Below, one piece after another: positions 36,331-48,240 of a stretch of DNA of 64,000 nt; within the stretch, counting starts at the first letter, position 1, and each line of letters opens with the position of its first letter. Origin of the DNA: Hydractinia symbiolongicarpus (Eukaryota; Cnidaria; Hydrozoa; Anthoathecata; Hydractiniidae); the NCBI RefSeq assembly GCF_029227915.1, contig NC_079883.1, positions 12,896,001 through 12,960,000 of the forward strand, given 5' to 3'. The notes beneath the pieces are model-generated. The model had not been told where the DNA came from, made no database searches, and saw nothing but the letters and a program-made list of their open reading frames with translations. Made by a program: the position numbers and the translations under genes.

Positions 36331-37344
36331 CGTCTTTATTCTCGTTTTTTTCTAATTCGCTTAGCTGAACCAAAAATAACCTGATTTTTTTTTCTCAAAC
36401 CTATGCGGAACAATAATAACGCTGTATTTATTAGTGTTGTCGTCTTAGTTATCAGAGTTGTACAAGGTCGTAAATACAAAGGTGTACAAATAAAAATGTT
36501 AAGCATATCTGACCTAATTCTAATTAGCAATATGCCCAATGGTTTCTCTACTAACATAGTGTTAACAATATCAAATTTTAATCCATCCCCCTGCTTAGCA
36601 GTATGCCTCAGTCGCTTTTCTACTAAGCTACAAATTTGACTCAGCTAACAGTCAGCATTATTTTAATCGTAATATCACATCTTTATTACACTCTTACAGC
36701 TTCGTTACATTTTTTTACGTCATCGAAAATATATGCACACAAAGAAACAACAAGCAATCAGAAGGTATTCGCCTTTTTGATTTCCGCCAGCGAAGGCGGA
36801 ATTTTTAAAATCGCCTGAGGAGATAGAGACATAGAGACAGCACAGCTAGGCTGGACGCCCGAAACTTATCCAGGCTAAAGATTTTTTCCGAGAACGGGGC
36901 TAAATTGAGTTTTAAGCATAATGAAGATCGTCTTATAATGCGCCATCTTTAATAATTACGTCATTTATTTCTGTACAATTTTTCAAGCACGTAACTAAAG
37001 CTATATTCAGCAGAACTAATTAATTATTCATGAATTTTATTTTTATTTATTGAGTTGTATTTTAACATTGCAGGTTAGTTAAGGCCAGGATACATTTGTA
37101 TAATATCATTAAATATATTCTATAATACAGTTATAATATTTCTACAATATACTTATAATTTGTTAAAATATCGTTATAATTTTATTTAATTTCATAACAT
37201 CGTTACCAAAACAACGCTAGTAGATAATAGATCTATTGTCACACAAACAAAGGGCGTTAGAAACCAGATCACCAACAATGTTATTAAATATTATAGCCAT
37301 GCAGCAAATTATGTGGTTATGACGCACATGTCAGGTGTTTTTAT

Positions 37345-37425
37345 GTTATCGATATTTTATATTATCTGTTGATGCTTGCATCCCTAATGAAATAGATTTT
37401 TCACATGCGCTATAAATGCGCTTGT
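37345..37425. repeat. 75-bp dispersed direct repeat, copy 2
   Basis: Second copy of the 36255-36330 sequence in the same orientation. The 1.1-kb interval between the two holds AT-rich DNA with no recognised gene, which would fit a non-autonomous element with long direct ends. Confidence 0.55.
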
Positions 37426-38221
37426 TTTTATGTCTTCTTTTTTCTTTTGATTAATTCATATCAAATTATTACATTTTTACTTGTTAAAACCTCAAATAGT
37501 TTTTGATTTTTTTTTTGATTTTTTTTTGTATTAGCATCAATATCATATGACACAGAAACAAGTTTCCTTTCTCATGAGAAAAAAAGAAAAAAGCAGTAAA
37601 AGCATCAACATTTGCCTCCAGAACTTTGATATCACACAAATCGTTGCCTAGTAACGAAGTTTGTTTTTAACTCATAATGCTGTTCAATATTTCATTACAA
37701 ACTCGCCCCCTGCGACTCGCTATAATAAGACCACTGAGGGTGGTGGCAAATTCATGAATTACCCACTTGTTTTGATCTCTTTTAAAAAATATATGTACTC
37801 ACTAAAAAACAATTACTCTTAAAACATAACTCTCACATTTTACAGTTCACCGACGACCGGGAATACTAGGACGTCAGAGGTGATCAAAGGGTTGTTTTTT
37901 GTAAGAACATCGGCCAGGAGGCTTTATAAAAGTAAAAACGCTACAAGAGTCCACCACAACAAACGATCTATTAAATGAATAATGACATTTAATTTATATA
38001 ATGCATAATTAAACATTTCATGCAATGACTGTTTCAATAACCGACAAGGATATTTTATCAATTATAAATATATACGGTTATAGATAATAATAGAATATGA
38101 TTTATAAAACTTATAAATGATAATTATTGACATCATAACCAGGCAATATAAACAACGAGAGGTTCAAAAATCTTATATAAAACTAGATAAAGATTTGAAA
38201 ATGTAACAACAAACATGAAAG

Positions 38222-40002
38222 ATGGGCAGGTAGTGTTGTTGTTAATTTTTTACAAAGTTTTAATTCGAGTTACATGAATGATTTCAATGAGAAGTAGTTC
38301 TAACCATTGCAACAAAGTAACGAAAAAGAAAATCTAATTTAGGCGTGCTTTTAATCTGAGGAAATATCAGCTTCTAAAAATTTTATTTTGTTCACACAAA
38401 TTTTTGTTTCTTCTAAGTAGAATAACCTACCCAACCTCGATTCCAGGACTTGTTATCTCTTTGTATATCTGACGGCGAGACAAGCGGACAGCCAGTGAAA
38501 GATATAAAGTCCTGAAAACGAGGTTGATAACCTAACCTCTAGAGTTAACTATGCAACTATTTGTTTTGTTTTAGAATAAGTAGTGTCGTGTATATCATTC
38601 TCATTTCGGTGTTGCCTTGTGTCGCATACATCACAAGACTACCGTGTAAGCGTAATGGAAATTTCACGGTCATTAAAACAGATATACGATACTCTGGGAC
38701 GGTGCAAGAGACGCACGCAGATGTCACAGCACGTGATTGTGCTCTGTTATGCATCTCACACGATACTTGCACCTATTTCAATCACAAGGTGGATAATACA
38801 TCTTGTGAGCTGTTAGCGATCGATTCTGGTACACAACAAAGTGGACATGGGTGGAAATTCTATTCAACAAACTATGGCACTCCAAACGTATGTTCATTCT
38901 TCTTCTTCTTCTTCTTCTTCTTCTTCTTCTTCTTCTTCTTCTTCTTCTTCTTCTTCTTCTTCTTCTTCTTCTTCTTCTTCTTCTTCTTCTTCTTCTTCTT
39001 CTTCTTCTTCTTCTTCTTCTTCTTCTTCTTCTTCTTCTTCTTCTTCTTCTTCGTTTTCACAGGCGTTGTATTACATTGTTTTTTTAGAGGGGACCTGTGT
39101 GTCGATCACTATCACCTTGCCCAATGACGTCAGCTTGTGTTGATATTTGTGAGAGTCCTGGATACCAGTGCATCGGTATGTATTTCTCACAAATTTACTG
39201 TGGAAATTTTCTCATTTCTGGGGAATAAAATTTTGCTGACCAAAAAACCGTGATTTTAATAATTTTCGGAAAAAGGTAAACTTTGCGATTGTGGCAGTTA
39301 TTTAAGCCTTTAATTTTTGTGCCCCTTAACATACATAAATAAAAGCTTATTTTTTTGAACTGGTTGCGCAACGAGGATGTTGATTTAACATGACCTGCAT
39401 TGATATATAAAAAAGTTACAAGTTGTCCTGTTACAAGTTGTCCTGTCCTGTTTGTTGATAGGGTAATCAACATTTACTTCCTCTTGATGTGGATTAACCT
39501 TGTTTTTTTCCCTTTTTTTTTTTTTTTTGAAAGAGAAAAAAACCCCGTGGAATGAGGTGGAGTGTATTACTTTACATTGTTCTTTGAATGTTTTGTTATA
39601 TTTTCAGCTAACAAATTTCAAGGTTTGTATGGATCGCCTTATGCGAGTCCAGGTTACTCTTCTTATCCTGCGTCGCAATTAACCGATGGTAGTTATGGTA
39701 CGATGGCAGGCACAAGTAGTAGCGTTGATGCCTTCATTTCGTTAAATCTCGGTTCGGAAAAACTAATAAGATTTGTTACATTGATGATGTACAGTACAAA
39801 CGACAGATTTGAAATAAGTATCGGTAATGTAAATGCAAAATACGGAAATGAGTTTTGCTCATTACTTCCGCCGTACTCAGGTGTTGAAATGCTAGTAGAA
39901 TGCGATAATTACTTATCTGGGCAATATGTTGTGTTATATCATATGGGAGGCAGTAGTAGTTCAATGTACGCTTACGATATGAAAGCCTACGTAGATGTGT
40001 AG
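38222..40002 (+). CDS. Secreted PAN/Apple - short Cys module - F5/8C (fucolectin-like) protein
   Basis: Exons: 38222-38229 (ATGGGCAG, tentative), 38575-38887, 39088-39175 and 39608-40002; phases agree and give 267 aa. Exon 2 begins with a hydrophobic signal peptide (VVYIILISVLPCVAY), then a PAN/Apple domain with the usual cysteine pattern (DCALLC...DTCTYFNH...TSCELL). Exon 3 is a short six-cysteine segment (VC...PCPMTSACVDICESPGYQC) of EGF/EB type. Exon 4 is a discoidin-like F5/8C domain close to the fucolectin group (SLNLGSEKLIRFVTLMMYS...ISIGNVNAKYGNEFC). Such proteins are usually extracellular carbohydrate-binding factors. The intron between exons 2 and 3 is mostly (TTC)n. An AATAAA lies at 40212, 210 bp past the stop. 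The first exon is the weak point: any upstream exon ending in phase 2 would fit. Confidence 0.8.
38434..38524. mobile_element. Hairpin MITE, ACCTCG-family, copy 1
   Basis: Ends ACCTCGATTCCAGGACTT and rc ACCTCGTTTTCAGGACTT form an inverted pair around a GACGGCGAGAC centre. The same family is at 51958, 55003 and 62238. This copy lies 50 bp before the signal-peptide exon of the PAN/F5-8C gene. Confidence 0.7.
38898..39053. repeat. (TTC)n / (GAA)n microsatellite, about 51 uninterrupted units
   Basis: A pure TTC run fills most of the 200-bp intron 38888-39087 of the PAN/F5-8C gene. It creates long spurious poly-Phe, poly-Leu, poly-Ser and antisense poly-Lys frames. The run is followed by the true acceptor TTTTTTTAG at 39087. 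Confidence 0.95.
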
Positions 40003-40754
40003 TATTAATTTTATGTTTATTTGGATATGTTTTACTGGTGCATCGCTAAAAGTTTAGGGGCATTTTGTTTACACTTGTGTCTTTTTAATGCTAACAAATA
40101 GCTCTTGTACTTAATGGCAAAGTTGAGTTCGTTTTACTTTTGACGACGCTTGTTGAGAAATAACTAATGTTTAAGCTTTTATCATAATGCTTAATCCCTA
40201 CAATCGTCAAAAATAAAGGAAAAACAATATCAATTTGGAATGTCCCAGATGACGAAGGGGACACGACGTCGTTTTGATCAAGCTGAATTTAGAATCACAC
40301 AAAAGTGGAGTTTTGTTCAAACAGATTTTGTCACACAGGGCCGTAACGTTCCCCATCTCTTCAAACCAAGAAACTTTTGGAGGTCAACAACAAATAACAA
40401 CAACAAATAACAACAACAAAGACGCTGAAGAAGAAACTTCGGTTAATGTTATGGTTATGTTATATTTATTAATAATTGTATTTATACTTTAAACTTTTTA
40501 GATACTATGTATGTATATTAACTCTGTATATTTTGAGTGTTACTTTTTCTTTTAAATGTTTTTGCCAACTTTGTAATCAGTTGTTTTAAGCTTAAAACAA
40601 CTTTTTATGCATCTTTTTCCTGTCTTTTTGTGGTATTGGTATGATTAACAATATAGCAAACCTTAGCAAGCCTGTAGGTGCAAGTTATGCATTAGAAACA
40701 AACTCCTGTTTACACCGGCCTCGTTTCGTAAATGAATTGGCATTTTATCACAAG

Positions 40755-41000
40755 ATTATTTCAATACATTTTGAAACATGAATACTTTGTTGTACCTCCA
40801 ATGTCTGCAGCAACTACATCTGTAGGACCTACACAAAAAAATTGTTGCTTCCTTCTTTCAACCATTTTAACCAATAACTTTGTTAAGGATTTGTAAAAAA
40901 ATTTGATCAAATATGACTTTCCGCATCCACTTTTACCAGTTACAGAATATGAACAACGGTTAACAACAGTAGATGCTGTTACAGTTTCTTTCATTTTTTT
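40755..41000 (-). pseudogene. Pif1-like helicase fragment
   Basis: The frame 40994-40761 contains a Walker A motif in VTGKSGCGKSYLIKFFYKSL and, further on, VGPTDVVAADIGGTTKYSCF. This corresponds to the Pif1-family segment V-x-P-TG-x-AA-x-x-I-GG-T-T-x-H-S. Pif1 helicases are carried by Helitrons and other transposons. Only the first 80 residues remain and the H of the last motif is lost, so it is a remnant. Confidence 0.6.
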
Positions 41001-41059
41001 TTTAAATAAAATTTGTCTTTTTTTCCAATATTTCTTTCATACCAAAGTTGTATGCTCCA

Positions 41060-41870
41060 AACATTACATGGCGCACTCTGAGGTCCGGACGCCCACATAA
41101 ACCGATTCGGACCGATTTTCGGCCCCTATTTAAAGCTTTTTTTATCTTTAAGCGTATCTGTAAATTAATGTGTATTTGGGGACTGCGCAACTTCTTTGTG
41201 AAAGAAACGTGTCAATTTGATTCCCTAGACCAGTTTTTACACTTCAAAATATCTGTCACTGTTGCTTGTCTTTTAAATGCATGTGTAGATGCCCTCGATC
41301 AGGTTGAATGTCCCTTTAAAACTGAGATATTGATACCTACTGCCTTCAACACCTTCTTAAGCAATCTGCCTATTGTGCTTCAGGTTACTCCTTTTTGCGG
41401 GTTAATGAAACTGAAAAATAGAACACTCTCAGTGGTTTTCTGCTGTCAAGGTTTGGTAGGCTGCTAAAGTTTTCACTGGAAAAAGGGGTGTTCCAGAGGC
41501 TTTTTACATAATCGGACCTCGTCTTAATCTCCTCTTTTCTACTGGGTTTTAACAATAAATTTCGTGTCTAATAAGTGAAGTTCTGATGCCCTACTCATGG
41601 TGGAGAGGGCCAGAAGCATCACTGTTTTTAAAGTGAGGTCCTTATGCGCCAATTTAGTGTAATCCCCTATTTTGTTGAGAAATGTGAAAGCAGACTTAAC
41701 TTCAAAAATACTGCAGTATTGCGGCGGTAGCAGTCGGAGGTTATCTCCTCCCACTAATAATTGTGCATGTATCCGGATGTTGTCCAGCGGGTTTTCCCTC
41801 AATGCTATTATGATATGCAGACATGTCAGAGCGATGACTGTTGATGTATCTATAACTTAGTCCCTCGTAG
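41060..41870 (-). pseudogene. Decayed tyrosine recombinase (phage-integrase/DIRS/Crypton type)
   Basis: On the minus strand, DLTLKTVMLLALSTMSRASE followed by LHLLD (41660-41560) matches the first catalytic-Arg block. VGINISVLKGHST, a stop, then SRASTH (41340-41281) matches the H-x-x-R block, with the Arg codon now TGA. A later WSRESN is also followed by a stop and no catalytic Tyr is visible. It is an inactive copy just upstream of, and in the same orientation as, the Pif1 fragment. Confidence 0.6.
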
Positions 41871-42063
41871 AAAAGCTGCTGTTTTGTTTTTTAGATGAAA
41901 AAAGAAAAACACTTATCGCTGGTTTAATACCAACACTGAACTTTAAACGCAAAAGTATTCCTTCTTTAAGGTATGTGCATATAAATATACTCTATTACAG
42001 AAAATTATATAAGCTACTGCTGAATATACATATACGTCAATTTATTTTTTCACTTTTGGCACA

Positions 42064-42516
42064 GCTGTTAATCCACGTGCTACAGCCAAAGATATTGAAT
42101 ATAAGAAAGCAAATGCCACATTGGAGGAAACCGACTCCTCATGTGTATTATCAATCCTTCGTAAACTTTGTGAGTCGAGCAAAAATATTGAAACTTCGTT
42201 GAATTGGAGTTTACAAATATTGACCAATATGGTAATCGTAAGCATATCTGATGGCATATACTGCAATCCAAAGGTGGAGATGTATGATGATGACTTACTT
42301 TCATTTACAATATATGCAGTTGGGACCTCCCTGATAATCACGACATATATAACTGTACTAGCGGCCCATAAGGAACATCACATTGTCAAACTTGATAAAA
42401 GAGATCTCTATATATCTCATATGTGCTGGAATTATAGTGACCCACCCATTTCAAGATCATTGTACTTCAATAAACATACTTTCTCCAAAACAGTCGGAAT
42501 TCATTCTGATTAAAAT
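42064..42516 (+). other. Exon-like open frame of unknown origin
   Basis: A 150-codon frame opens after an acceptor-like TTTTGGCACAG and reads VNPRATAKDIEYKKANATLE, then ETDSSCVLSILRKLC. The composition is protein-like up to about 42230, where ATGGTAATC could be a donor. A possible preceding exon at 41892-41970 (DEKRKTLIAGLIPTLNFKRK) does not join in phase. It may belong to the neighbouring transposon debris; no family is recognised. Confidence 0.25.
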
Positions 42517-42922
42517 CAATTGCAAAAAACTGTGTTTTCTCGGTCTTCAGATTGCGTATTATTAAATCTGAATAGTGATATCATATGCAAACAATTTCAG
42601 CAAAACGTATGTCATTAAATTTGAAAGTACCTGTAAAATTTGATGCACCAATTTTCACTTACATCATTAGAGCGTATCTTGATGGGGCTTTGTGAAGAAC
42701 GTAGTGAGAAAAAGGCATTGTCAATTGAAAATTTATGTTTAAATCATGAAATCAAAATCCTACAAGAAGAAATATGTACATCCTCTATCCCTGGAACTCT
42801 GATCTTAATTCAGATTTGAAAAGATCATGTCGAATGTTGATCTTGTCCACAAGATAGCCAGATACTGTTAATGATATTTGGATTGTATGGTCTTTTTTGT
42901 TGAAAAAACGTATGCAACCATA

Positions 42923-43056
42923 CCCTAAGGTCCAGAATAGCAGGGGAGGGGTTAATAAACGAGGAGGAGACCTGACAAAACTTAAAACGTAACAGGTAAT
43001 TTTCCTCCGATAATTAGCGGGATGGGGGGAGGGGGCGGTTATTTGGGACCTTAGAG
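42923..43056. mobile_element. Short MITE, CYCTAAGGTCC termini, TA target duplication
   Basis: The left end CCCTAAGGTCCAGAATA and the right end (rc CTCTAAGGTCCCAAATAACC) are inverted and flanked by TA. The subterminal AAATAACCGCCCCC resembles that of 13688-14061, so the two are probably related. Confidence 0.6.
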
Positions 43057-43059
43057 TAC

Positions 43060-44502
43060 ATGGTGCTGAAGACATATCTACCAAGATACGAGATCACTCA
43101 TAGAAGGTGCGTAACTCACTTGGCATCTGTAAAACATTCTCCTCCAATGTTGTGATTGATAGATGACACAAAACAAGATTAGCCAATTTCATCCCTAACA
43201 AAACGCTACAGTTGCGACTCAGAATTGAACCAAGAAAGGATGCTGTGTATTAAAAGTATTTTTGTAAAAGGATGAATTTTTCACCATCACCATTGAATGG
43301 TTTTATAACAACTTTCACTTGTCAAGAGCACCAACCTTGAATATCTTGAATTCATCGGTGATTTCTTGTGGATAGCACTCACCACCAGCTAGCTTTAAAA
43401 CAGCTTCCCCATATTTGTTTTAATTCATAGATTCATTTTTTTCTTTGCTTTCATGTTTGGCGTTGGTATAGCGTGCTAACCCTCTTGGAGAGACACAAAC
43501 TGTATAAAAAACTACAGGGAAATGTGACTTTCGCATCCTATTCGGGAATTTCATTTACTATTGCAGCTAGATTCTCTTCAAAACCTTCGTTACTCTATAA
43601 AATGTCACCATCTATAGCACTTAATATTGCATCAATAACTTTGCTATAGAAGTCTTCCTTCAAAGCGGCCATTTCACAAAATCTGATCCCCTTTCATTCG
43701 GGCCACCCCTATTGGCCGGGTACTTCTACTGTTTTAGTGCTTCCGCCCGAAAATCTCTTTTTCTTATGACTATGATTATACGTCACTTTAAAGCAGGGTA
43801 AACGAAATAATATAGGGAAACAGCGCATGACTACAAGCTGCCTAAGTTTGTTTACAAAGTACTTTGTTTTTTATTAACAGGTTTTTTATGAAAAATTACG
43901 TGCATTTAATGGTTAAAATAATTGGCCAGTATGTAAGAATCAATATCATGTGTTCATTAAATTTAAAACGTCCTTCTTAAAGCCGTAGAAATTTTGCACA
44001 GGTAAAATTTAAAAACTACATTATATATAATTAATGACTTGTATTCAATATCTACATAACCCTAAAACTTGTATTTCGAACACTCCTAAGATTTTTTACC
44101 GCCAAACAATAGGTTGCTAGGAAACATATTATTTTTCTCCGTCTTAACCACGTGATTAGTTTGTTTTTGTTCAATTTTCTCCACCATATACATCTTACTT
44201 AAACAAGAAATATCGTGTAGCGGTGACATACTGTGCATTTTACAATTGCAGAGTGACCTAACGTTTGAAATGGAAGTTTATATGTTCCTGTTTTTAAATT
44301 GTGGATTTGAGCCATGACTAAAATGAACTGGAGTGGACTAAATTATATGCGTATAAAGGGACATCTTTATTGTCATTGTTGGGTTTTACTTAACATTTAC
44401 CCTAATTTTGCGTAAAAAGAATAATTACAGTTATACTTTATAACGGAGAACAAACGCAGTATATTTTATTGAATTCTACAAGATATTTACACTGAAAAAG
44501 AG
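43060..44502. other. Upstream region of the Kv gene, no gene recognised
   Basis: AT-rich with no open frame of note. The 5' UTR and promoter of the Kv channel must lie in the 3' part. TATACTTTATAA near 44430-44445, about 65 bp before the ATG, is a possible TATA-like element. Confidence 0.35.
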
Positions 44503-47500
44503 ATGGAGGGTGGAGAACCTTCGAATTCATCTCCGCATCGTAACGCGCGGTTGATATTTAATATCGGTGGGCAAAGGCACGAGACGTTCGTTAGTACTCT
44601 AAAAGCTATACCTGGCAGTCGCCTTTCATGGATTTCCGAAAATTACCAAATTTTGAGGCATTCTCCTGCGTATGATCCTGTAAGGCATGAATTTTTCTTC
44701 GATAGGAACCCAACTTGTTTCGAAGCCATATTGAATTATTTTCGAACAGGAGAGTTGCATTATCCCGCAAATATATGTGGACCTGTTTTTGAAATTGAAT
44801 TAAAATTTTGGGGGGTAGATGAAGCACAAATGCAAAGCTGTTGCTGGGAAGAGTATGCTAAGAACAGAGAAAAAGACGCAAAATTAAAAGGTTTTAAAGG
44901 TCCTCTTTTTAAAGGCGGGGAGAATTACGAAGACGAAGAAACGAACAGCAAGCTACACGCAGTGCGAGTGAAAATGTGGAAATTCCTCGATGACGCATAC
45001 TCCTCCAGGGCTGCTAGAGTAAGTTTTTCTGAAGTATAATACAATCTTTTTTGTCGCAAAAACATTCTTGCATCTGCTTTCTCATGAAGGATAGGAATAC
45101 ACGTAGGGTAGTACTCGATATAACCTAAACTTTCAGAAACTTTGATTATAGCAACATAATATATACTAGTGATAATAAAGTTTGCCTGACTTGCGCTTGT
45201 AAAATTTTGAATTTTTGCTTTGAAAATCAAGTTTCATAAATGAATAATTCATATAGCTGCAAAACTTCATTGAAAACTTTTTCGACGTTTCCCTTAACAT
45301 GAAAAACAATTCAAATAAATAAACGATTTGAAAATTACATATAAAATATGACAGGCGGCAAAGATATATTTTATTTATTTATCACAGACTCTGATCATCA
45401 TGCACGCGAAATACCCAATCGTATGCACTCTTATTTTTCTTCAAGCAATTATTAATTTATTTTATCGGTCAATATGCTTTTGTGCCTTAGGAATATAAAT
45501 GGTTTCGAGGGTCGGGATTCTAATGAATATAAAAAGTGACTTCGAGAAATAAAATCTATTTCTTTACAAATTGGTTTTCTAAAATTAAAAATGTGAAATA
45601 AATCTAGAAGAAAAAAATGAGTGAAAGAATCTCCAGCTGTCTAAATGAATACATTGTGATATCAAAAGAGGGAAGAAAAGGGGTGTTGGATTGAGTTTAA
45701 TTTTCTGAATTTTGAATTTAAAAGAGATTGCTTTTAGCTGGAAATGTTACGCGCTTCTTTCATGATAAAAGTTTAACAGAAAAGGTGTTCTTTTGAGAAT
45801 CCTAGCCCGTAGTTCAAGAAAATATCCTATTCTATTCTTGTATCTTTTCTGACATCGGAACAGCGATGGTCTCGCCGTATCGATGTAGCAAAAAGACAAA
45901 AGGCGCTGGGAACGTGGTTAGCGTAAATAGAGATTACTAGGACGAATGTTTCCAACTCGTCACCAGACTGTAGAGTACTATTGCAATGCGATAGAAACTT
46001 TTAAAAAACCAATTAAGGTTTTTCGAAAAAGAAAATCATTCTGCCTGCAGAATTAAAAGAGTGAAACATTTACTATTTTTAAGATATTATTCGTAGGAAA
46101 TTGTCACTTTCTACACATGTTGCCCTAGTAACCGGTTGCCATGGTAACAATTTTTGGGGAAGAATTGCATTATTTCTTGACACGCTATCAGGTGACAAAG
46201 AGACTGTCAAGAAAGATACACTTCTGACAGATTTCGTATTTCAGGGGATTTAAACTGGTAACATGAATTTCTATGGAGATTTCGCCTTTTAATCCTTGAG
46301 GACAGGTCTTAAATAGATGCGTAGGTAACATGAATTTCTATAGAGATTTCGCCTTTTAGTCCTCGGTAAAAATTAACAGGTCTTACGAGATGTTGCTTTC
46401 AGTTGATTTAATAGAAACAATATCACTCTTCCTTGATTTGTTTATATTTTTAGATCCATGCTTATGTTGCGTATGTCTTTCTGTTTTTGTATATTATTCT
46501 ACCCATCATCACATCAATGGAGAAAGTAAAAGAATCCAGTGAAGTGGTTCTACATGTTATACGAGTCATCGAAGCTGTCCTTACTAGCTATTTCACTATT
46601 GAATTTTTACTACGACTTATATTATGTCCGAACAGAAAAGAATTTTTGAAAGATCATTTGAACATCGTCGATGTAATGTCAATGATACCCATCTACTTGG
46701 AACTTTTAATCAACAACAAAGGTTACTCCTATTATACAGACGCGCTTTCCATATTTCGGATTGTTAAAGTATTCCGAACATTTCGGTATAATTACACGCT
46801 GCAAGTCCTGTCAAACACATTAAAAGAAAGTTTGCCTGAGCTATCCTTGTTGGTGTTTCTTATGTTGCTACTGGCAACCATATTTGCTTACGCAAGCTAT
46901 TTTATTGAAGGGAGGTTGGAAGGTACCTTGTTCAAATCTATTCCACACTGCCTGTGGTGGTCTTTTATTACAATGACGACGGTATGTATATAAATTCTAC
47001 TTGTAAATGTATATTAGTGCCATTTGCCACAAAAGTTTAGTTCGTTACTCATCTCACAAAGGTTATGAAGCCAGTCCCATTTTATTTTGCACGCAACGCC
47101 AACAGTTAGCTGGTTTAGCTGGTAGGGGCCGTTATAGGCTGATAAGGTGGGCAAAGGTTGGTAGGGGTCGCTATAGGTGGTATGGGTCGCTATAGACTGT
47201 TAGGGCTCGCTAAAGGCTGCTAGTAGTCGCTACATGTTAAAAATCGTACCCTTGTGTAGTTTAAAATGACGGTAACAAATGTAAAATTAATCATCAACCT
47301 CTTCATATTCTGGCTCTTATAGATAAAGTCGACTTTCAATAACTTACACAGGACATATCTTCTTTTCATTTCTAAAGTAAAAAACAGTTCTATAGCTATA
47401 TTTGAAGTTGTCTATTTTTTTACGGACTAAAATACTTAATACAAGGGAGCGAATTTTGTCCCCACATGTACTAAACATGCTGTTCTTGTTGTTAGTTTAG

Positions 47501-48240
47501 TTTTGATGCTTTCTTTGTGTTTTAAATATCAAAATAATTGTATAAAATAGTCAAAAATTTTGAATTTTATTTAAAAAAATTTGAACACAAAAGGAAAAGT
47601 TCCAGTTATCAAGAGGAATTCATTCAAGAGACCGAGTTTTACTTACTAGTTGCTTACAAGAAAATGTGTAAAGAGAATTATTCAAGTATACACATGGTTG
47701 AACTTAATGAAACAGTTTTATCTTTTCATGAGTTTTTTCTAGGTAGGCTATGGTGATATGGCGCCAAAGAGTTGGCTTGGCCAAATTGTTGGTATCATGT
47801 GCGCTGTATGTGGCTTACTTATGGTTGCGTTACCAGTTTCCGTGGTTGCCACAAACTTTTCAATATATTACAGTTACGCAAAAGCTCGAATCTCCTTACC
47901 TCCTAAAATGAAAGTAAAACTAGCCGAGCATGCAAATTCTTTTATGGGTCAACACACTGTAAAGGATGAAAAAACTTATAATAAACGTAACAAAGTATCA
48001 CCTGAAAAAACATTAACCAATGGGAATATAGAAAATGGTCACAGGAGAAACTCTAGTACAGGATCTAAAAAACTAAGAGCCAATACATTACCGCCTATCG
48101 GATCACGTGGTTACAATTTGTGGATTGGTTCAATTAAAAAATTGAAAGACGATGGACGCATTGCACCTACTAGAAAGAAAGATCTAGCTGCATTGGTGAT
48201 GGCATTGTCGAGCAAAGGGGAATGGTCCGCACCCGAATGA
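44503..48240 (+). CDS. Voltage-gated K+ channel alpha subunit, Shaw/Kv3 type, divergent S4 and S6
   Basis: Three exons (44503-45018, 46454-46981, 47743-48240) join in phase 0 to give 513 aa. Residues 16-125 are a T1 tetramerisation domain with an intact non-Shaker zinc site, H-x5-C-x20-CC (LHYPANIC...SCCW). S1 starts at about 173 and S2 at about 211 (F-T-I-E keeps the charge-transfer Phe and Glu). S3 has NIVD. S4 reads R274-I-V-K-V-F-R-T-F-R283. The filter TTVGYGD is at 347-353, split by intron 2. S6 contains ALPVSVVATNF, then the Shaw-like YYSYAKAR. The C-terminal tail has no recognised domain. Aligned to Shaker, R1 and R2 are D268 and S271, and the second Pro of the PVP hinge is S381. It is a plasma-membrane K+ channel subunit. 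The altered gating parts suggest shifted voltage dependence or a modulatory, electrically silent role, which is inference. Confidence 0.95.
46258..46376. repeat. Direct repeat of about 65 bp in Kv intron 1
   Basis: GTAACATGAATTTCTAT(G/A)GAGATTTCGCCTTTTA is present twice in tandem, about 70 bp upstream of the S1 exon. It is non-coding. Confidence 0.8.
47100..47235. repeat. GTAGGGGTCGCTATAGG minisatellite
   Basis: Degenerate units of about 20 bp (GGGTCGCTATAGGTGGTAT, GGGTCGCTATAGACTGTTA, GGGCTCGCTAAAGGCTGCTA) lie in Kv intron 2. Divergence between units points to an older array. Confidence 0.7.

Noticed and set aside
38561-39143. Long poly-Phe, poly-Ser, poly-Leu and antisense poly-Lys frames
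   Set aside because: They are translations of the intronic (TTC)n tract; the flanking exon edges show it is spliced out.
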